Positions 7,804 through 16,658 of a DNA stretch of 18,739 bases are shown piece by piece. Within the stretch, counting starts at the first letter, position 1; the number at the start of each line of letters is the position of its first letter. The stretch lies in NCBI GenBank assembly GCA_009936895.1, contig JAACDS010000091.1:1-18739 (forward strand), written 5' to 3'. The position numbers and the translations under genes were made by a program. The DNA is from Pseudomonadota bacterium. GTDB taxonomy: Bacteria > Pseudomonadota > Gammaproteobacteria > Pseudomonadales > Azotimanducaceae. The notes beneath the pieces were generated by a model, which saw nothing but the letters and a program-made list of their open reading frames with translations, had not been told where the DNA came from and made no database searches.

Positions 7804-9246
7804 TTAATTTTCGAACAATGCGTTAAACATAACGTGAAAGAGTCGATTTTGTTCCATCACGCCGCGCACGGCCGACGCGTTCACACCGGCGGCAAAAGCT
7901 GCCACATCTTCTCCGGCGTGGGTCTCTGCCTGCAGTGGCACAGTGCCCAGCTGCTGATAATTTCGGCCTTGGGTATCCACATCACTGAGGTCTGGTCGCT
8001 GTTTGCGATAGCCCGGGCCATTGGCGTAGCTCAGGGTAGTATAGGGCTTGCCAGTCGCATCCAAAATTGGTTTACCTGGTTCCATCTCAACGGTGCCTAA
8101 AATCGGATTGCCGCGGCGCGGATAGCCGCTGATGGTCATGGTGTGGCTGTGGTCAGCGGTAACGATGATGAGTGTGTCGGACAGATCCACGTTATCCACC
8201 GTCCATTGAACGGCGTCAGACAGGGCTACGGTATCGCCCAGAGCACGATAGGCATTGGAGAAGTGGTGTGCATGATCGATACGCCCGGCTTCGACCAGCA
8301 AAAAATAGCCTTCTTCATTGGCAGATAACTGCTTAACCGCCAACGCGGTCATGTCGCGCAGCGACGGCTCCTTACCCGGGTCTTTGGCCCGATCGGCCTC
8401 ATACTGCATATGCGAGGGTTCAAACAAACCCATCAATTGCCCCCTCAAAGGCTCGGGCGAAGCGAGCCACTGGGCCAACGTATCGCCGTTCCAGGCGTAG
8501 CGGCGGCGGCTGTCAGCAGCCAGCCATTCATCAATCAGATTGCGTCCGTCGTCGCGCGCGCCCTGCTTTTCCGGATACTCCGGATCTGCAAGTTCCTTGG
8601 GCATGAACTCCCGACGACCACCGCCCAAAATGACGTCTATGCCATCGCCAAAGGGCATGGCCACCAGCTGGCTGGCGATGTCCTGACAACCTAGCGCCTG
8701 CGCCTCATCCGGAGTCGTCGCGCTGCTTTCCCAATTGCGATTGGGCGTATGCGCATAGGCCCCCGCAGGAGTTGCGTGGGTGATACGTGCCGTGGACACC
8801 ACACCCGTCGCCATCCCGGCCTGTTCCGCCATTTCTGCCAGCGTTGGCAAGGTGTTTTGCAGCGCGGCTGCACAATCATCCCGCGCCACGGTGTCGTTGA
8901 TACCCAACACGCCAATGCGGGTTTTTTCGCCGGTTGTGAGAGCCGTAATGGTGCCGGCGCTGTCCGGCACCTGGGCGTCGGTATTGTACGTCTTGATCAG
9001 TGCCAGATGAGGAAATTCTTCGAAGGCGAGACTGTACTCTTCGCCAGTCGCCCCGGCGGCTTGCCCGGCATAAATACGAGCCGCCGTGACGGTACTGATG
9101 CCCATGCCATCACCAAGAAAAAAGATCACGTTTTGCGCGTAACTCTGGCCGCTGGCTAGGACGAGAGCCAACACGAGCCCAAGCCGGGCAACACCTTTCC
9201 AGCGGGCATGAGTCGTATCCTTCCAGTGATTCATCGATTGATTCAT
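7804..9246 (-). CDS. Periplasmic alkaline phosphatase (PhoA family)
   Basis: 480 residues with a signal peptide: basic start, hydrophobic stretch about 22-31, likely cleavage after SYA (residue 37). Zinc/magnesium phosphomonoesterase releasing phosphate from organic esters. Seen: metal ligand D46 in FLGDGMG; nucleophile S96 in PDSAG; HATP with H157; DVILGGGRREF (204-214); E319, D324 and H328 in VEAGRIDHAHHF; TADHSHT with D365/H366 (numbered from TADH 363-366); and HAGEDVAAF with H443. Histidines stand where E. coli PhoA has D153 and K328 (here H157 and H325), the form found in many other alkaline phosphatases. The start is set by AAGGA eight bases upstream; ATGAATCA is repeated 12 bases on, giving an in-frame ATG at 9234. 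It lies 35 bases downstream of gor; I see no Pho-box-like CTGTCAT repeats in that short gap. Confidence 0.94.
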   Translation of the reverse strand: MNQSMNHWKDTTHARWKGVARLGLVLALVLASGQSYAQNVIFFLGDGMGISTVTAARIYAGQAAGATGEEYSLAFEEFPHLALIKTYNTDAQVPDSAGTITALTTGEKTRIGVLGINDTVARDDCAAALQNTLPTLAEMAEQAGMATGVVSTARITHATPAGAYAHTPNRNWESSATTPDEAQALGCQDIASQLVAMPFGDGIDVILGGGRREFMPKELADPEYPEKQGARDDGRNLIDEWLAADSRRRYAWNGDTLAQWLASPEPLRGQLMGLFEPSHMQYEADRAKDPGKEPSLRDMTALAVKQLSANEEGYFLLVEAGRIDHAHHFSNAYRALGDTVALSDAVQWTVDNVDLSDTLIIVTADHSHTMTISGYPRRGNPILGTVEMEPGKPILDATGKPYTTLSYANGPGYRKQRPDLSDVDTQGRNYQQLGTVPLQAETHAGEDVAAFAAGVNASAVRGVMEQNRLFHVMFNALFEN

Positions 9247-9281
9247 CGTTTTATTCCTTCAATTACTGCGATGTACCTGTA

Positions 9282-10646
9282 TTAGGCCGCTCTGCTGACG
9301 CTGCGCAGCGTCACGAACTCTTCCGCCGCGGTGGGGTGAATACCCACGGTTGCATCGAACTGCGCCTTGGTTGCGCCTGCGACCATGGCGACCGCCAATC
9401 CCTGAACAATTTCACCGGAATCCGGGCCAACCATATGAATGCCCAGCACCCGATCGGTACTGCGACAGACAATCATCTTCAGCAGCGTACGTTCGTCGCG
9501 GCCCGATATCGTATGTTTCATGGGCTTGAATTGAGATTCGTAGATATCCAGATCCCCGGCATGGTCCACCAGTGCTTCCGCCTCGGTCAGTCCGACGGTA
9601 CCGATATTGGGCTGACAAAAAACCGCCGTCGCGATGTTCTGGTAATCCATCCGGCGCTTTGGCTGGTCGGTAAACAGGTTGCTGGACAGGCACATGGCCT
9701 CTTCAATGGCGACCGGTGTGAGTTGGATACGGTCTGTGACATCACCGATAGCGTAAATGTTCTCCACATTGGTCCGATAATCGTCGTCGACCAGTACTTG
9801 TCCGTTGCCCCCTAACTCCACACCGGCAGCTTCCAGCCCGATGCCTTGGGTCTTTGGGCTGCGACCGGTAGCACACAGCACTGTATCCGCTGTCAGGGTA
9901 TTGCCGTTGGTTAGATCCAAGCGCAAGGAACCATCGTCTTCTTTGTGAATATGCGTCGCCTCGGTTTCGAACAGCAGTTCCACGCCCTTCTTCTCAATTT
10001 CGTCTTTAACGAAGGCTCGAATCGAGTCATCAAAGCCTCGCAAGAACATTTCGCCGCGATACAGCAACGTGGTTTTTGCACCAAGGCCGGCAAAAATACC
10101 GGCAAACTCCACGGCAATGTAACCACCACCGATGACGGTCACGTGGTTCGGAAAATCCGGTAAGTAAAAGGCTTCGTTGGAACTGATGGCATGTTCGATG
10201 CCAGGAATATCAGGCATAACCGGCCATCCACCCGTCGCCACTAAAATATAGCGGGCGGTTACGGTTTCCTCACCAACCTGCACGGTATGGGCATCAAGCA
10301 AGCGCGCGTGTGCTTCGTATAAGGTGACGCCAGCGTTATCAAGCAGATTATTATATATACCATTCAATCTATTGATTTCTTTGGTTTTATTATCTCTAAG
10401 CGTTGGCCAATGAAAGACGCTTTCTGGCACATCCCAGCCATAGTTTTTTGCGTCTTGAAACTCTTCGTGAAAGTGCGAGCCGTAAACAAATAGCTTCTTC
10501 GGCACGCAGCCGACGTTGACACAGGTACCACCAAGAAACATCGATTCCGCAGCCGCTACTTTAGCCCCGTAACTGGCCGACATGCGGCTGGCGCGGACGC
10601 CGCCAGAGCCAGCACCCAAAACAAATAAATCGTAATCAAAATCCAT
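9282..10646 (-). CDS. gor: Glutathione-disulfide reductase
   Basis: 454 residues, usual length. Cytoplasmic homodimeric flavoenzyme reducing glutathione disulfide with NADPH. Seen: FAD-binding GAGSGG (11-16); redox-active disulfide in [13 protein letters not shown] (C42, C47); second dinucleotide fold [11 protein letters not shown] (173-183) followed by [13 protein letters not shown], whose arginines R197 and R203 suit the 2'-phosphate of NADPH; FAD-contacting ATGRSP and AIGDVTDR segments; and the C-terminal catalytic HPTAAEE (H437, E442). The [15 protein letters not shown] context and LLYRG-x-x-x-LRGFD fit glutathione reductase better than lipoamide dehydrogenase or mercuric reductase. ATG is preceded by AGGA about eight bases upstream. 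The upstream 280-base region is shared with the SOS cassette. Confidence 0.94.
   Translation of the reverse strand: MDFDYDLFVLGAGSGGVRASRMSASYGAKVAAAESMFLGGTCVNVGCVPKKLFVYGSHFHEEFQDAKNYGWDVPESVFHWPTLRDNKTKEINRLNGIYNNLLDNAGVTLYEAHARLLDAHTVQVGEETVTARYILVATGGWPVMPDIPGIEHAISSNEAFYLPDFPNHVTVIGGGYIAVEFAGIFAGLGAKTTLLYRGEMFLRGFDDSIRAFVKDEIEKKGVELLFETEATHIHKEDDGSLRLDLTNGNTLTADTVLCATGRSPKTQGIGLEAAGVELGGNGQVLVDDDYRTNVENIYAIGDVTDRIQLTPVAIEEAMCLSSNLFTDQPKRRMDYQNIATAVFCQPNIGTVGLTEAEALVDHAGDLDIYESQFKPMKHTISGRDERTLLKMIVCRSTDRVLGIHMVGPDSGEIVQGLAVAMVAGATKAQFDATVGIHPTAAEEFVTLRSVSRAA
9296..9313. repeat. Perfect 18-base palindrome in the last codons of gor, just before the phosphatase gene
   Basis: TGACGCTGCGCAGCGTCA equals its own reverse complement. 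As RNA it would fold as a 7-bp stem with a GCGC loop. It covers the codons for the TLRSVS stretch, 11 bases before the end of the gor reading frame, and lies about 50 bases upstream of the phosphatase start. No T-run follows. Candidate operator or RNA element; chance is possible. Confidence 0.45.
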
Positions 10647-10926
10647 ACTTTTATTCCTGCAGAGTCTTTGCGCGTGCTAACGCACAGCCCAAACCTTGTA
10701 ACACAGCGAACACCCAAAATGGTGACAAGCCGCGCATTTCTCGGACGGTATGCCTGTAGAGTCTGAACAAGCCTCATCAAAATAACCAGTACCCGACGAC
10801 TTAAACCGGGCCAGCCAGCACTTTGATGGACAGCTTCACCGCAGTTGAGGTATAAAGACTGTATAAACATACAGTTACTTGCTGCCATCGAGCTCGGCAG
10901 CCAATTTTTAAGCGTTTGCACTCATC
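10647..10926. promoter_or_regulatory. Divergent gor / imuA intergenic region with promoters
   Basis: This 280-base gap must hold the gor promoter (minus strand) and the imuA promoter (plus strand). The recognised element is the LexA box at 10859-10874. A TTGAGG (10845-10850) and TATAAA (10851-10856) sit immediately upstream of the box, but no pair with standard 16-18 base spacing is clear. A short inverted repeat GTGC-TAAC-GCAC lies close to the gor start. No convincing small gene is seen. Confidence 0.5.
10859..10874 (+). promoter_or_regulatory. LexA box (SOS operator) of the imuA-imuB-dnaE2 cassette
   Basis: CTGTATAAACATACAG has the CTG-N10-CAG form of gamma-proteobacterial LexA sites, with perfect 6-base arms CTGTAT/ATACAG and 14 of 16 matches to the E. 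coli-type core consensus CTGTATATATATACAG. It lies 52 bases upstream of the imuA ATG, next to -10-like TATAAA sequence, so bound LexA would occlude the promoter. Position before a DNA-damage mutasome operon is exactly where it is expected. Confidence 0.9.
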
Positions 10927-11778
10927 ATGTCAGCAGAAAAAACACCCGATATCGACGTCCTCGCCCACCCAATGCTCTGGCGTGGCAAAGACTTATTGTC
11001 GAACACCGGCCTTAATCCCTCACAGCATGCTGTCTTAACCAGTGGTTACGCCGAATTGGACCACCACCTGCTTGGCGGGGGCTGGCCCCAACAGGGATTG
11101 GTTGATCTGCTGTTACCACAGGCCGGTATTGGCGAACTGCGCCTGATACTGCCGGTTTTGCAGCAACTGACTCAAAACGCCTATGTGGTTTGGATTAACC
11201 CGCCCTTCATCCCCTATGAAACGGCCCTTGGAGCCTGCGGCGTGAATACCCACAACATTCTGGTGGTGCGCACACAATCCCACGAAGACACACTGTGGAG
11301 CACGGAGCGATGCTGTTTATCCAGTGGCTGTGCCGGCGTACTGGCCTGGCCAGAAGAGCGCAAACTCAACATCAAAGAAACCCGACGAATACAGTTGGCC
11401 GCCCGTAGCGGGCGCACGTTAGCTCTGTTTTTTCGCCCGATCAGTGCCATCGCACGATCGAGTCTGGCGGAACTGCGCCTGGCCTTACGGCCGACACACA
11501 GCGTCGACCGGCTGTCGCTGGACATCATCAAGCGTAAGGGTGGCTGGCCAGTTCACGATATCGAGCTGTGTCTGGCCGAAGCCTCTCAGACACCTTACGA
11601 CGTCATGCAGTCTCTGCATCAACAATTGGCTCTCTGGCAAAAACAGGGTGCACATGCAGCGCAAAGAGAAAAAACGACCGTTCAAAAAGGAGCGCAAGAA
11701 CCGACTGTTTACGCGGATTTTGCCTACGACATGTCAACCTCAGAGCCCGATATGGCTGCAAACAACTCACTGCATTAG
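10927..11778 (+). CDS. imuA: ImuA, RecA/SulA-like mutasome protein (translesion synthesis)
   Basis: 283 residues. First gene of the SOS cassette; ImuA acts with ImuB and DnaE2 in damage-induced mutagenesis. Seen: the family opening LWRGKDL (about 17-23), SGYAELDHHLLGGGWPQQGLVDLLLP (39-64), LALFFRP-x-x-AI and SLAELRLALRP near 165-190, and KRKGGWP followed by the conserved DIELCLAE. The RecA-like phosphate-binding loop position reads LLPQAGIGELRL, lacking the GKT/S of a true Walker A, so ATP hydrolysis is doubtful, as is common in this ImuA group. The last ~50 residues are polar and poorly conserved. No Shine-Dalgarno is visible before the ATG. The TAG stop is 12 bases before imuB, in the same reading frame. 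Confidence 0.9.
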   Translation: MSAEKTPDIDVLAHPMLWRGKDLLSNTGLNPSQHAVLTSGYAELDHHLLGGGWPQQGLVDLLLPQAGIGELRLILPVLQQLTQNAYVVWINPPFIPYETALGACGVNTHNILVVRTQSHEDTLWSTERCCLSSGCAGVLAWPEERKLNIKETRRIQLAARSGRTLALFFRPISAIARSSLAELRLALRPTHSVDRLSLDIIKRKGGWPVHDIELCLAEASQTPYDVMQSLHQQLALWQKQGAHAAQREKTTVQKGAQEPTVYADFAYDMSTSEPDMAANNSLH

Positions 11779-11790
11779 CCCTTCCCGCTC

Positions 11791-13317
11791 ATGTTCCCAA
11801 CCACTCAACACACTTTTCCAAGGCATTCACCGGACAGCCCAGAACATAAATGGCTGGCGCTGCATTTCCCAACACTGGCCTTGGACATTTTTCAGTCCCA
11901 AGGCGTACCCAATGAGCGAGTTCAGGTCGTCATCCAAGAGCAGCGGGTTTGTCATATGAACGAGGCGGCAGCCGCCGCAGGCATCTTGCCGGGCTGTACC
12001 CTGGCAACCGCCTACAGCATCAGCTCTGAACTGACGTATTTCGAGCGCAACCCGGACCAAGAACAAGAGCATTTAGCGGATTTGGCCCAAGCCCTATACC
12101 GCTACAGCAGTGTGGTCAGTCTGGAAGTGCCGGATTGTATCGTGCTGGAAATCCGAGGCAGCCTGATGCTGTTGGGTAGCGCCAGCGTCATCGCTCAAGA
12201 TGCTCTCGCTCTCTGCGCAGACATGAATCACCAGGCCATTGCCCGATCGGCTCAAACACCACAGGCCGCCATTGCGCTGGCCAGAGCACAAACCAGCCGC
12301 CTTTTCGATGTGCCACTGCATGTGTTGGCGCTTTTGAATCAAGGCTTCAGCCAGCGCAATCTGGAACGCCTGAGTAACATGGGCATTTACACGCTGGGTC
12401 AACTGGTACAGCTCCCCCGAGCCGGTCTGGGCAAACGGTTTGGCCAGCAACTGACCCAGTACCTGGGCCGCCTGCAGGGCGAACTGCCGGATCCCAGACA
12501 GGGCATACGTCCGCAAACACGTTTTTTTCGACAGCAGCACTTACTCAAACCCATCAGCAATAAGGAAGTGCTGCTGCGCGGGCCCATGCCCTATCTGGCC
12601 AAGCAGCTCGAGTATTGGCTGATCGCCCACCAACACGGCTGCATCACCCTGCGCTGGCAGTTTGCACCCTTCAAGGGCGAACCAACCAAACTGCAAATTC
12701 GCTTCGGCAGTGGCAAGCAACGGCATCAAGACATCCTGAAGCTAAGCGCCCTCAAACTGGAACAGGTCGACCTACCTACCGAGGTGCTTACCGTCGGTCT
12801 GGACATGACGCTAAGTCGATCTTGGGTGAGCAACAGTCAAGATCTGTTCGGCAGCACGGCCAGCGCGACGATGGCCGTGAGCGAGTTGGTGGATGAACTC
12901 AGTGCGCGGCTGGGCACAGGAGCCTGCTACAGCATACGCCCCCGAGCACAACACAGCCCAGAACAGGCCTGGCGAGGCCCAAGAGGCATTCCACGCGAAA
13001 ACACACCCGCCATCATCAGTGATCCCGCAGCCACCAACAGCCGCAGTGCCGGATTGTTACCGGGCAAACGCCCGCTCTGGCTTTTTCATCAGCCCCAACC
13101 CGTACCGGGCAAACATCTGACCCTGCTGCAGGGCCCCGAACGCCTGAGCGAGAGCAACCTCACGGTGAGCAGCAGTATGTTGACCGCAGCACCGTATCGG
13201 GACTACTACGTTGCCCGGCATCGCCAAGGCGCACTGTGCTGGGTCTTCAAACCACCCGAAACAACACCGACGCAAACACAGCAAGGCGACTGGTATCTAC
13301 ACGGTTATTTTGCGTGA
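11791..13317 (+). CDS. imuB: ImuB, catalytically inactive Y-family polymerase-like mutasome protein
   Basis: 508 residues. ImuB adapts DnaE2 and ImuA to the sliding clamp at DNA lesions. Seen: the family start WLALHFPTLALDIF at about 21-34, where active Y-family polymerases have D-x-D; PDCIVLEIRGSLMLLGS at about 115-132, where they have the SxDE motif. Both catalytic motifs are absent, as in characterised ImuB. Also seen: LYRYSSVVSLE; PRAGLGKRFG with a helix-hairpin-helix look (about 209-218); PEQAW; RPLWLF; and the terminal RDYYVA-x-x-x-x-x-GALCWVF and GDWYLHGYFA. QDLFG (350-354) is a plausible clamp-binding peptide. The start is 12 bases after imuA's TAG in the same frame, preceded by a pyrimidine-rich stretch with no Shine-Dalgarno, so translation probably depends on coupling to imuA. 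Confidence 0.92.
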   Translation: MFPTTQHTFPRHSPDSPEHKWLALHFPTLALDIFQSQGVPNERVQVVIQEQRVCHMNEAAAAAGILPGCTLATAYSISSELTYFERNPDQEQEHLADLAQALYRYSSVVSLEVPDCIVLEIRGSLMLLGSASVIAQDALALCADMNHQAIARSAQTPQAAIALARAQTSRLFDVPLHVLALLNQGFSQRNLERLSNMGIYTLGQLVQLPRAGLGKRFGQQLTQYLGRLQGELPDPRQGIRPQTRFFRQQHLLKPISNKEVLLRGPMPYLAKQLEYWLIAHQHGCITLRWQFAPFKGEPTKLQIRFGSGKQRHQDILKLSALKLEQVDLPTEVLTVGLDMTLSRSWVSNSQDLFGSTASATMAVSELVDELSARLGTGACYSIRPRAQHSPEQAWRGPRGIPRENTPAIISDPAATNSRSAGLLPGKRPLWLFHQPQPVPGKHLTLLQGPERLSESNLTVSSSMLTAAPYRDYYVARHRQGALCWVFKPPETTPTQTQQGDWYLHGYFA

Positions 13318-13318
13318 T

Positions 13319-16300
13319 ATGAACCAGCGCAATACGTCTGACAGCACTGGCACAAAGTCCTCTGTCTCCACCGAGATACGGGATCAGGTGCCTCTGTATC
13401 TTGGTCAGACCGGCAATCACTTTACTCATCGACGGTATGCAGAGCTGCACTGCATCAGCAATTACAGTTTTTTACGCGGGGCTTCCCACCCGGAAGAGCT
13501 CGTCCAACAGGCCTATGAACTGGGCTATGACGCCATCGCCATAACCGATGAATGCACGTATTCCGGCTTGGTCAAGGCCCATAAAACAGCCAAAGCCTGC
13601 GGCATCAAGCTGATCTGTGGGGCAGAGTTTGTGGTAACCGATGCCACCGACCCCGAAGCCGCCCCCGCGTGCCGTTTAATCCTGCTGGCCTCCAATCGCC
13701 AAGCCTACGGTCAGATCGCCAGTCTCATCAGCAAACTGCGTAAACGGTCTGAAAAAGGCACCTATCAGCTGTCGCTAGACGATCTGCGGGTAGGCCTGAG
13801 CGACTGCCTTGGCATCTGGGTCTGTGAAGGTCAGAACGTGGAACAGCTTGCGGCTCTGGGTGCCCAGCTGAAAAATCTCATCAATCGCCTTTGGATCGGG
13901 CTCGGGCTCTTTCATGACGGTCAGGACCTCAGCAAAACCGCCAATACCCTCACCCTATCGACCACGCTGGGTTTACCGGTTGTGGCCGTCAACGATGTTC
14001 ATACCCACTGCCCAGAGCGCCAGGGATTGCAAAACATTGTGACCGCCATACGCCTGAAGACCGACCTGCACAACTTGGGCTACCAAGGATTTTGTAACGC
14101 CGAACGCACCTTACGACCAATAACGAGTCTGCAACAACTGTATCCAGACGAAATGCTGGCACAAACCGTCGCTATCGCAGACCTGTGTCAGTTCAACATG
14201 GACGAACTGCGTTACGAATACCCGGAAGACTTGGTTCCGCCGTATCTGACCCCGGGGGCTTACCTGCGCCAGCTAACCTATGACGGAGCCAGTCAGCGAT
14301 GGCCTCAAGGCATACCCGAGGACACCGTGACGCTGATCGAAAAAGAGCTCGATCTGATTGCCCAGCTTCGCTACGAACACTATTTCCTGACCGTACAAGA
14401 CATCGTGCAGTTTGCCCGCAGCCAGCACATTTTATGTCAGGGTCGGGGGTCTGCGGCCAATTCAGCCGTATGCTACTGCCTGTTCATTACCGAAGTAGAC
14501 CCTGCACGGATGCATTTGCTGTTCGAGCGCTTTGTTTCTATGGAACGCAAAGAACCCCCGGACATTGATGTGGATTTTGAACACGAACGCCGGGAAGAAG
14601 TCAGTCAGTACATCTACAAACGGTATGGTCGTGATCGCGCCGCCGTGGCGGCCACGCTGATTACGTATCGGCCGCGCAGTGCCATTCGCGACGTCGGCAA
14701 GGCCGTTGGACTGGACCAGGGCGTATTGGATCTCCTCTCCAAATCACTGGCTTGGTGGGATAAACAAGACGTATTGGATGAACGTCTGCGCTCCATTGGC
14801 CTGGACCCTCAAAGCGCACAAATTCAACAGTTTCTGCTCTATTTTAACGCCATATTGGGTTTCCCTCGCCACCTGTCCCAACACGTTGGCGGCTTCGTGA
14901 TTTCCGCCGGGCCACTGGCTCAACTGGTGCCCATAGAAAACGCCAGCATGCCGGATCGCACGGTGATTCAATGGGACAAAGAAGACTTGGAAACCTTGGG
15001 TCTGCTGAAAATTGATGTACTGGCACTGGGCATGCTGACCGCCATCCGTAAGGCATTGCAGTTGGTTCATGCCACGAATCCCGAGGCTCCCCCACTCACC
15101 ATCCAAGACATTCCCGCCGAAGACCCAGCAACCTACGCCATGCTCCAGCGCGGTGACAGCGTGGGGGTATTTCAGGTGGAATCCCGGGCACAGATGGCCA
15201 TGTTGCCGCGCTTAAAGCCCCATAATTTTTACGATCTGGTAATCGAAGTCGCCATCGTCCGCCCGGGGCCGATTCAAGGCGACATGGTGCACCCGTACTT
15301 GCGCCGCCGTCAGGGCTTGGAACCCGTCAGTTATGCCAGCTCCGGCGTTCGCCGCGTGCTGGAACGCACCTTGGGCATCCCGATTTTTCAGGAACAGGTG
15401 ATTGAGCTGGCCATGGTCGCCGCCGGCTTCAGTGCCGGTGAGGCTGATCAGCTTAGGCGTGCCATGGCCGCTTGGAAGAAACGCGGCGGGCTCGATCACT
15501 TTGAAGCAAAGCTGGTTAACGGCATGCTCGAACGCGGCCACAGTGAAGAGTTCGCCCAGCGTATTTTCAATCAAATGAAGGGCTTTGGAGAGTACGGCTT
15601 CCCTGAATCTCATGCCGCCAGTTTTGCCCTGCTGGTCTATATTTCCGCTTGGCTGAAACGCCACCAGCCGGCGGCTTTTTATTGCGGTCTACTCAATTCC
15701 CTGCCCATGGGTTTCTATTCGCCGTCCCAGTTGGTGCAGGATGCACAGCGCCACGGCATCGAAATTCGCGCCTTGGATGCCTGTATCAGTCAATGGGATC
15801 ACACCTTGGAAATGCCGAGCCAACCCGGTGCCGAACCGGCGCTGCGCCTTGGCCTGCGGATGATCAAGGGTCTGAGAGTCGATGTCGGCGAACGCATCAT
15901 GGCCGCACAGCGTCAGGCTAAAGAGCACAGCCGGGGAATAATCCGCAGCGCCAAGGAACTGGCACGCAGCGCTGACCTAGACGATCAGCAGCTTGGTTTT
16001 CTGGCGCGCTCAGGAGCCTTGCATCAACTGGCCGGTCATCGGCATCAAGCCCATTGGGATGTCACCGGCATCGCCACACCACTGCCTCTGGAGGCGACAC
16101 CTGATGCTGCCAGTACCGCAGAGCCAAACCAGCCCGCGTCAGACAAAGCCACCCTGTATGCGCCATCGGTGACCGAAGACCTTTTCAACGACTACCGCTA
16201 CACTGGACTGACTCTGGGTCCGCACCCCATGACACTGTTGCGCGAACACCCGGAACTCAAAGGTTTTCGGCGAGCAACGGATTTAGAGCAATGTCGCACG

Positions 16301-16600
16301 GGTCAAATGATCCGTATCGCCGGGGTGGTCACCGGCCGGCAAAGGCCGGGCACGGCCAGTGGCGTGGTCTTTCTTACGCTGGAAGACGAAACCGGCAACA
16401 CCAACATGGTGATTTGGGCCACGGTCATGGAACGCTTCCGGGCGGTATTGTTGCAGGGTCAGTTACTGAAGTTCAAAGGCGTGGTCGAACGCGAAGGACG
16501 TGTCATTCACGTCGTGGCCGGTCATGTGGAAGACGCCGGCCATTTGCTCGAAGACTCGGTCACGACCGAACACACCTTCAAGTCTCGCGACTTTCATTAA
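13319..16600 (+). CDS. dnaE2: Error-prone DNA polymerase III alpha subunit DnaE2
   Basis: 1093 residues from ATG 13319, slightly longer than most DnaE2. SOS-induced replicative-type polymerase of the ImuA-ImuB-DnaE2 mutasome. Seen: N-terminal PHP domain opening YAELHCISNYSFLRGASHPEELV (from Y40); palm motif QGRGSAANSAVCY (G375-S378); catalytic aspartates in PDIDVDFEHERREE (D415, D417, D419 region) and in LKIDVLALGML (D566); RPGPIQGDMVHPYLRRRQG; IFQEQVIELAMVAAGFSAGEAD; SHAASFALLVYISAWLKRH; and a C-terminal OB fold from about residue 995. The absence of a long C-terminal tail and the PHP opening separate it from housekeeping DnaE1. An upstream in-frame ATG (13211) would lie within imuB and adds no family sequence. 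Only one base separates its ATG from imuB's TGA, and no Shine-Dalgarno is visible, pointing to termination-reinitiation. Confidence 0.96.
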   Translation: MNQRNTSDSTGTKSSVSTEIRDQVPLYLGQTGNHFTHRRYAELHCISNYSFLRGASHPEELVQQAYELGYDAIAITDECTYSGLVKAHKTAKACGIKLICGAEFVVTDATDPEAAPACRLILLASNRQAYGQIASLISKLRKRSEKGTYQLSLDDLRVGLSDCLGIWVCEGQNVEQLAALGAQLKNLINRLWIGLGLFHDGQDLSKTANTLTLSTTLGLPVVAVNDVHTHCPERQGLQNIVTAIRLKTDLHNLGYQGFCNAERTLRPITSLQQLYPDEMLAQTVAIADLCQFNMDELRYEYPEDLVPPYLTPGAYLRQLTYDGASQRWPQGIPEDTVTLIEKELDLIAQLRYEHYFLTVQDIVQFARSQHILCQGRGSAANSAVCYCLFITEVDPARMHLLFERFVSMERKEPPDIDVDFEHERREEVSQYIYKRYGRDRAAVAATLITYRPRSAIRDVGKAVGLDQGVLDLLSKSLAWWDKQDVLDERLRSIGLDPQSAQIQQFLLYFNAILGFPRHLSQHVGGFVISAGPLAQLVPIENASMPDRTVIQWDKEDLETLGLLKIDVLALGMLTAIRKALQLVHATNPEAPPLTIQDIPAEDPATYAMLQRGDSVGVFQVESRAQMAMLPRLKPHNFYDLVIEVAIVRPGPIQGDMVHPYLRRRQGLEPVSYASSGVRRVLERTLGIPIFQEQVIELAMVAAGFSAGEADQLRRAMAAWKKRGGLDHFEAKLVNGMLERGHSEEFAQRIFNQMKGFGEYGFPESHAASFALLVYISAWLKRHQPAAFYCGLLNSLPMGFYSPSQLVQDAQRHGIEIRALDACISQWDHTLEMPSQPGAEPALRLGLRMIKGLRVDVGERIMAAQRQAKEHSRGIIRSAKELARSADLDDQQLGFLARSGALHQLAGHRHQAHWDVTGIATPLPLEATPDAASTAEPNQPASDKATLYAPSVTEDLFNDYRYTGLTLGPHPMTLLREHPELKGFRRATDLEQCRTGQMIRIAGVVTGRQRPGTASGVVFLTLEDETGNTNMVIWATVMERFRAVLLQGQLLKFKGVVEREGRVIHVVAGHVEDAGHLLEDSVTTEHTFKSRDFH

Positions 16601-16658
16601 CGGCGCCCTCAGCATTAGACTCGGCGGATCGGCACTTTCCTGTGCTCGAGAGAGCGGC

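Noticed and set aside
9247..9281. Pho box controlling the alkaline phosphatase
   Set aside because: The gap is 35 bases and holds no CTGTCAT-like direct repeats; phosphate control, if any, would have to act upstream of or within gor.
10556..10921. A 121-codon open frame on the minus strand extending through the gor upstream region
   Set aside because: Its end lies inside gor in another frame, it would cover the LexA box and the imuA promoter, and the translation shows no recognisable domain.
11791..13317. ImuB as an active translesion polymerase
   Set aside because: The two acidic motifs needed for catalysis in Y-family polymerases are replaced (LHFPTLALDIF and PDCIVLEIRG); the rest fits non-catalytic ImuB.
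13211..13318. Longer dnaE2 starting 36 codons upstream within imuB
   Set aside because: The extra residues are imuB's coding sequence read in another frame and resemble no DnaE2; the ATG one base after the imuB stop is the natural start.
16632..16645. GCAC/GTGC hairpin between dnaE2 and the haem-copper gene as a terminator
   Set aside because: Only a 4-bp stem and no T-run on either strand; no convincing terminator is visible for either convergent gene.
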